From assembly GCA_964470035.1 (NCBI GenBank), contig CAYYBR010000019.1:1-28507 (forward strand): DNA of 28,507 nt, given 5' to 3'. Position 1 is the first letter of the stretch. Each line of letters opens with the position of its first letter. The translations under genes were made by a program, and so were the position numbers. Below are positions 23,798-28,507 of the stretch, in pieces. This stretch comes from JAJRXG01 sp964470035. Lineage in GTDB: Bacteria > Bacteroidota > Bacteroidia > Chitinophagales > Saprospiraceae. The notes beneath the pieces are model-generated. The model did no database searches. It worked only from the letters and a program-made list of their open reading frames with translations, and was not told the DNA's origin.

Positions 23798-25270
23798 ATG
23801 CACTTTAACGAATTAGGGCTATCTGCCTCTATACTAAAGGCTTTAAAAGCCAAAGGCTATGAAGAGCCTACCCCGATACAAGCACAAGCTATACCACTTG
23901 TACTTGAGCAAAATGACCTACTTGGTATCGCTCAGACAGGGACAGGAAAGACAGCTGCTTTCACCCTACCTATCATAGAGATCATACAGACCTTTGATGC
24001 TCCAAATCTAAAGTATAGATATATCAGAGCATTGATCTTAACTCCTACACGAGAGTTGGCTATACAGATCGATGATAATCTTAAGGAGTACAGCAAGTAT
24101 ACTGACATAAGACATACAGCTATATATGGTGGTGTCAAACAACACAAGCAAGTCCGCGAGTTAGAAAAAGGAGTGCACATCTTAGTGGCCACTCCAGGAC
24201 GTCTGCTAGATCTGATCAATCAAGGGTATGTAGATCTACAGGATCTCAAAATTTTCGTGCTTGACGAGGCCGATCGCATGCTTGACATGGGATTCATCCA
24301 CGATATCAAAAGACTTGTCAAATTACTTCCTGAAGAAAGGCAATCGCTCTTCTTCTCGGCGACGATGCCAGATAATATCCTCCAACTATCTAGGAGCATA
24401 CTTCATCAACCTAAAAAGGTAGAAGTACTATCCAAGACTAATACTGCCGATACTGTAGATCAGTACGTATATCATACAGATCGACAGAAGAAAGTGGAAC
24501 TCCTCCACCATATTATCGAGGAGAAGGGACTCCATCAAGTTCTTGTATTCACTCGTACCAAACATGGAGCAGATAAGTTAGCTCGCAGGCTGGGCAAGTT
24601 AGACTATCGCGTAGCCAGCATCCACGGCAACAAGTCACAAGCCCAACGCCAAAAGTCACTTAAAAACTTCAAAGATAACAGGGTAGATATCCTAGTAGCT
24701 ACAGATATAGCAGCACGTGGTATCGACATCGCAAAGCTTGGGTGCGTGGTCAATTTTGATTTGCCCAATGAACCAGAGAGCTACGTTCATCGTATAGGAA
24801 GATCGGGACGTGCGGGTGAAGATGGCATGGCTATCTCTCTATGTGAGCCCGAAGAACTTGGATTCTTGAGACAGATCAACAAGCTAGTCAAGAACTCTAT
24901 CACTGTCGTGAATGAGCATCCTTACCCCTCCACCACGAAGCCGATGAGTGCTCAGGAGAAGAAAGATTGGAACCGACAAAAACAAGAAAGAAGAAACGCC
25001 TTCTTTGAAAGCAGAAAGAAAAAGAAGTCAGGTGACAAAAGAAATAACTCTGGCAAGAAGAAAAATAGATCTGGTAATGACCAGCCTAAAGGAGACAAGA
25101 AAAGAGACGGCAAAAAAACAGAAGGCGCTTCTCAATCAAAAAATAAATCTAAAAACTCCGATTGGCGCAAGGACAGAAATGACAGACGAAATGAGTCTAA
25201 TGACGGCAGACCTCCGCGCAAGAAAAAAAACAAGAAAAACAACTATCAAGGCGGTCGTAACAAGCGATGA
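23798..25270 (+). CDS. rhlE: DEAD-box ATP-dependent RNA helicase, RhlE type
   Basis: A 490-residue cytosolic RNA helicase with all family motifs in order: Q motif EEPTPIQAQAIP, Walker A AQTGTGKT, PTRELA, TPGRLLD, DEAD in VLDEADRMLDMGF, SAT in FFSATMP, VFTRTK, ATDIAARGIDI, and the motif VI HRIGRSGRAG. The fourth motif region DMGFIHDIK is characteristic of the RhlE branch. From about residue 385 the tail is disordered and rich in Lys, Arg, Asn and Gly, typical of RhlE-like proteins and used for RNA binding. It unwinds RNA duplexes in ribosome assembly or RNA decay. The tail ends 11 bases before the convergent hydrolase stop. Confidence 0.95.
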   Translation: MHFNELGLSASILKALKAKGYEEPTPIQAQAIPLVLEQNDLLGIAQTGTGKTAAFTLPIIEIIQTFDAPNLKYRYIRALILTPTRELAIQIDDNLKEYSKYTDIRHTAIYGGVKQHKQVRELEKGVHILVATPGRLLDLINQGYVDLQDLKIFVLDEADRMLDMGFIHDIKRLVKLLPEERQSLFFSATMPDNILQLSRSILHQPKKVEVLSKTNTADTVDQYVYHTDRQKKVELLHHIIEEKGLHQVLVFTRTKHGADKLARRLGKLDYRVASIHGNKSQAQRQKSLKNFKDNRVDILVATDIAARGIDIAKLGCVVNFDLPNEPESYVHRIGRSGRAGEDGMAISLCEPEELGFLRQINKLVKNSITVVNEHPYPSTTKPMSAQEKKDWNRQKQERRNAFFESRKKKKSGDKRNNSGKKKNRSGNDQPKGDKKRDGKKTEGASQSKNKSKNSDWRKDRNDRRNESNDGRPPRKKKNKKNNYQGGRNKR

Positions 25271-25281
25271 TCACAACCAAA

Positions 25282-26157
25282 TCAAGAGACTTTCTTTATA
25301 AAATCTAGATAGTGATGAAGTGTTTCTTCTGGAGCTTCTACAAGTGGAAAGTGACCGATCTCTTCAAGTAAGACGACATCGGGATTTGGTATAAGCTCCC
25401 TGTATCTCTCTGTCATATGAATACCAGATACAGGATCAACTACCCCATCTATCACCCTCAGTGGCACTTCGGTTTTTTGCATGGCACTTACCCATCTCTC
25501 TCTGTTATCAATCCGGTCTTGCATATACCAGATCAGCTTGTGGATGATACGATTACCTTTGTTATAAGTAATCAATGACCAAAACTCGTCAAGCTCGCTT
25601 TCCGTGGGTTGGGTGTTCGGACCAAAAACTTTTTTGAAACTCTCTCCGAGCTTCTTTCGACTGAATACTCTTGAGATAATCCACCCCACAGGACTCATCA
25701 ATAGTTTCTGAATCAACAAAGCTCGATGTGTCTCTGGAAATAATCCACCATTCAAAAAGCAAAGTGACTCGATATGTACCCCACGAGTTTGGTTGCCTAC
25801 CCTATCCTCGTGTCTTGCGAGTAGCTCTTGTGCTACGGTATCTCCATAGTCGTGGCACAAGATTTTTGCTTTATTGACGCCCTTCTGATCTAGAAATGCT
25901 TCGATTATATCAGCCTGTTCTAGTATACTGTACTTTCGCTTTTTGGGTTTATCAGAAAACCCAAAACCTAGCATATCCAGTGCTAAGACATGATACTGAG
26001 AAGCTAGTTTCGCCCACATCTGCCACCAGTCCCATGAAGCCGTAGGAAACCCATGGATCAGTAAAACTGTCTCCCCTTTCCCCTCTTCTTGTGTGAATAT
26101 CTGATGGCCTTGAACGGTTGTGTAATGGCCTTTACTTTTCCACTGATCTAAAGTCAT
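25282..26157 (-). CDS. MEST-family alpha/beta hydrolase
   Basis: A 291-residue single alpha/beta-hydrolase domain. The oxyanion region is LLIHGFPTASWDW; the nucleophile elbow is CHDYGDTVAQELLAR with Asp103, not Ser, as nucleophile, the arrangement of epoxide hydrolases and haloalkane dehalogenases; probable partners are Asp241 (VVDPVSG) and His269 (EIGHFP). The blocks ALDMLGFGFSDKP, HDYGDTVAQELL and LNGGLFPETHRALL closely resemble vertebrate MEST/PEG1. No signal peptide. It starts 19 bases after the tricorn stop on the same strand and is likely co-transcribed. Substrate unknown. Confidence 0.88.
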   Translation of the reverse strand: MTLDQWKSKGHYTTVQGHQIFTQEEGKGETVLLIHGFPTASWDWWQMWAKLASQYHVLALDMLGFGFSDKPKKRKYSILEQADIIEAFLDQKGVNKAKILCHDYGDTVAQELLARHEDRVGNQTRGVHIESLCFLNGGLFPETHRALLIQKLLMSPVGWIISRVFSRKKLGESFKKVFGPNTQPTESELDEFWSLITYNKGNRIIHKLIWYMQDRIDNRERWVSAMQKTEVPLRVIDGVVDPVSGIHMTERYRELIPNPDVVLLEEIGHFPLVEAPEETLHHYLDFIKKVS

Positions 26158-26176
26158 GTTCTAATCACTAGGTCTT

Positions 26177-28507
26177 TTACCTCTCTTTATCCCATCCCGC
26201 AGGCCGCTTCGATCTGATCGGTGCTGGCGGCTCAGGTTGTAGTTCATAGCGCTCAGATTCTAGTAACCTCAAAGCTTCTTTCACTGCCGCCTCCAACTGT
26301 GGGTCTCTTCCTTGTAGCACGAATTCGGGATCCATAATCACTTCTATATCCGGTGCTATGCCCTTTCCTTCGACATCCCACTCTCCATCTAAATTATAGA
26401 AGCCACCTCGTGGAGCTACCATCCTTCCTCCGTCTATAAACCTAGGTGTATCCCAGGTGCCGACTAATCCGCCCCAGGTCTTTGTACCTACAAGTGTACC
26501 TAACTCTTTCTCCTTGAACATATAGGGCAAAAGATCGCCTCCAGATCCTGCGCGCTCATTGATGATCATAACTTTTGGGCCCCAAATGCCGGCTATCGGT
26601 GTAGTCCATGGGCGATGATCCCCAGCCTTACTATTAAAATATCCTATAGGCTCCCGGGACAGTACATCTATCATATAATCGGCGGCTGATCCACCACCAT
26701 TATTGCGCTCATCGATGATCACGCCTTTTTTATCCTGTTGTGAGAAATAATACCTATTAAAATTAGAAAAGCCGTTTCCGCTTGTATTAGGCACCCATAC
26801 ATAAGCTAGTTCTCCATTGGACATCTCGTCTACCTTCCTCCTGTTCTCCTCCATCCAGTCTATAGTCCTGAGCCCTCTTTCACTACCAACAGTCTTCACA
26901 AGATGAGTGGCGATTTCTCCTCCACTAGATGGCTTGATCGATAGACGGACATGCTCTCCTTCAAGACCTTCCATCACTCGATATATGTTATCTTCTCTAG
27001 TAAGCTCATAGCCATTAACAGCAGTGATGTAGTCTCCTTCTTTTATATCTAGTCCCACGGCAGCAAGCGGAGCATAAGTCGCTGGATTCCATTGTTCGCC
27101 ACTGTAGATTTTGGATATCCTATATCCTGTAGCGTCTATCTCATAATCTGCCCCGAGCAACCCTACACCTACATCGTCAATATCTGGAAAATCTCCACCC
27201 GATACATACGAATGGCCTATAGCGACCTCCCCACTCATGATATCTACTACATAGTTAAGATCAGTCCTATGACGCACATGATCTATCCATGGTGCATACC
27301 ACTCCCACACCTTATCCCAAGGAGCGCCATGGACATTATCTACGTACAAGAAATCTCGCATAAACCTCCACCCCTCTTTAAATATCTGATGATACTCTTC
27401 TTGAGGATTGATCAATATCTGGTGATCGATTTCGAGTTTGTCTTTAGAAGGATCTGGCTTTCCTGATATAGCAGATATAGCCCATGTATTGCCCTGACGG
27501 TACAGTGCATGCGCACCATCGTTACTTGTAACAAAGTACCTTAGTGATGAGACAAAATCATCCAACTTAGTCTCTTTAGTATTATAGATTTTAGCAGCAG
27601 GAGTTCCTTGGTCACCATCTAACACGACTACCTTTCCAGCAGGAGCCCTTTCGAGGCCAGCGTATGAACCCGTTGCACTAGGAGCAGCTACTACTCTATC
27701 TACAATACCATCAAAGTCAATAGTTTTAGAAGAGCTTTCTTCACTTTCTTCGTCAGCCTTCTCTTCTTTTTCATCTATATCTTCTTCATCGCTTGCGGGC
27801 AGAAAGGGTGACTTGCCGTCGGCCTGGAGTACTGCTACATAGAGCGTTCGAGACAGGTCTGGATCATATGAACTCATATCAAGCCATCCAGAACTAAGAC
27901 CATAATCCGTGCTCGCCAAAAAATAAAGATACTCACCGGACTGGTCGAATACCGGGTCAATCGCATCCGCAAGAGAATCTGAGATCTGATGGATAGTAGA
28001 CGTCTCAGTATCATAAATAAATATTGCCTTGAAGTGACTTATTTGTTGCTTGGCATATGTGATGTAACGGCTATCAGGGGACCAAACAGGATTCATAGAC
28101 CTGTTAGGATGAGCATATCCATCTGTATCTACTTTCGTAAATATGCCACTAGATATATCAACATACCAGATATTATAATGAGTGTCTGTAAAAGCTATCT
28201 TCTTGCCGTCTGCTGACCAGTCTGGCTGGAAGTAGTACGTGTTGGAAGGAACCACAAGATTCTTTTGCACTTTTCCATACTGATCAGCTACGACCAGTTG
28301 ATACTCTCCAGACTCATCACTAAACCAAGCTACTTGATCTCCCTTTGGACTCCAGATCGGTGCCCTATCAGCAGCCCTAGAGCTAGAAGTCAGCGACCTC
28401 GATGATCCATGCTCTTTGGGTATCGTTACGACCTCTCCTCTAAACTCCACGATGGCTCTCTTTCCATTAGGTGAGAGGCTAGCGTGATTGATATTAGCAG
28501 CAGACAC
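26177..28507 (-). CDS. Tricorn-type S41 serine protease, 5' end outside window
   Basis: 776 residues of a larger protein; the first in-window codon (GTG) is internal and the real start lies beyond 28507. In order: a WD40/tricorn-type beta propeller with repeated IWSPKGDQVAWFSD-like units (to ~230), an acidic low-complexity stretch (~236-262), a mixed region, a PDZ domain (~452-545, ending EGDYITAVNGYEL), then the S41 catalytic core with RNNGGGSAADY and the nucleophile Ser655 (fragment numbering) in ERAGSGGDLLP, then GTKTWGGLVGTWDTP. Tricorn proteases degrade oligopeptides released by other proteases. Where I expect the family's catalytic His (before IPD-like strand) the sequence reads YVWVPN. 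It is followed by the MEST-like gene. Confidence 0.9.
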   Translation of the reverse strand: MSAANINHASLSPNGKRAIVEFRGEVVTIPKEHGSSRSLTSSSRAADRAPIWSPKGDQVAWFSDESGEYQLVVADQYGKVQKNLVVPSNTYYFQPDWSADGKKIAFTDTHYNIWYVDISSGIFTKVDTDGYAHPNRSMNPVWSPDSRYITYAKQQISHFKAIFIYDTETSTIHQISDSLADAIDPVFDQSGEYLYFLASTDYGLSSGWLDMSSYDPDLSRTLYVAVLQADGKSPFLPASDEEDIDEKEEKADEESEESSSKTIDFDGIVDRVVAAPSATGSYAGLERAPAGKVVVLDGDQGTPAAKIYNTKETKLDDFVSSLRYFVTSNDGAHALYRQGNTWAISAISGKPDPSKDKLEIDHQILINPQEEYHQIFKEGWRFMRDFLYVDNVHGAPWDKVWEWYAPWIDHVRHRTDLNYVVDIMSGEVAIGHSYVSGGDFPDIDDVGVGLLGADYEIDATGYRISKIYSGEQWNPATYAPLAAVGLDIKEGDYITAVNGYELTREDNIYRVMEGLEGEHVRLSIKPSSGGEIATHLVKTVGSERGLRTIDWMEENRRKVDEMSNGELAYVWVPNTSGNGFSNFNRYYFSQQDKKGVIIDERNNGGGSAADYMIDVLSREPIGYFNSKAGDHRPWTTPIAGIWGPKVMIINERAGSGGDLLPYMFKEKELGTLVGTKTWGGLVGTWDTPRFIDGGRMVAPRGGFYNLDGEWDVEGKGIAPDIEVIMDPEFVLQGRDPQLEAAVKEALRLLESERYELQPEPPAPIRSKRPAGWDKER

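Noticed and set aside
24948..25301. Plus-strand frame of 117 codons overlapping the helicase tail
   Set aside because: It is a shifted reading of the Lys/Arg-rich low-complexity tail; the helicase frame is well supported.

Overview
The window looks like a contiguous piece of a Bacteroidota chromosome, most likely a marine Saprospiria-type lineage. This rests on the moderate-to-low GC by eye, few Shine-Dalgarno sequences, promoter matches to the Bacteroidota consensus (TTTG / TAnnTTTG), many exported or lipoprotein genes, an ELWxxDGT-repeat protein ending in what resembles a 3-coathanger-stack domain, and a short homogentisate dioxygenase. No tRNA, rRNA, insertion sequence, prophage or CRISPR array was seen. 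The genus is inference.

Layout. 1-1976 (+): the 3' end of an M20 amidohydrolase, an SDR oxidoreductase and an EamA-type exporter, tightly packed. 2092-3355 (+): a DinB-fold protein and a lipoprotein. 3356-3655: a gap with one imperfect hairpin. 3656-6896 (-): a LuxR-type HTH-only regulator followed by a large ELWxxDGT-repeat surface protein. 6897-7284: a divergent intergenic region with a 13-bp palindrome next to the regulator start. 7285-9177 (+): a small conserved protein and an exported M28 peptidase with an FN3 tail. 9202-10668 (-): a Baeyer-Villiger/FMO-like flavoprotein. 10669-11178: a cold-shock gene with a structured leader and a strong terminator. 11217-11579 (+): a DoxX-like membrane protein. 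11648-14063 (+): hmgA and fahA of homogentisate (tyrosine) breakdown. 14097-15479 (-): a MATE transporter. 15554-20025 (+): an exported VOC protein, a possible class I isoprenoid-fold protein and a large sortilin/BNR propeller protein. 20197-22965 (+): a PepSY-like exported protein overlapping a DUF2490-like outer-membrane barrel, then an FG-GAP propeller lipoprotein. 22983-23645 (-): an unknown protein. 23798-25270 (+): an RhlE-type DEAD-box helicase. 25282-28507 (-): a tricorn-type protease (5' end outside the window) followed by a MEST-family alpha/beta hydrolase.

Together the genes suggest a heterotroph that digests peptides (M20, M28, tricorn), oxidises aromatic amino acids through homogentisate, and invests in beta-propeller cell-surface proteins. 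The region reads as core or lineage-specific chromosome, not as a defence or mobile island. I did not find a clear new multi-gene system. The best leads are the HTH-only regulator with its palindrome and repeat protein, the isoprenoid-fold candidate at 16078, the cold-shock leader structure, and atypical residues at expected catalytic or cofactor sites in the M28 peptidase, the tricorn protease and the flavoprotein.
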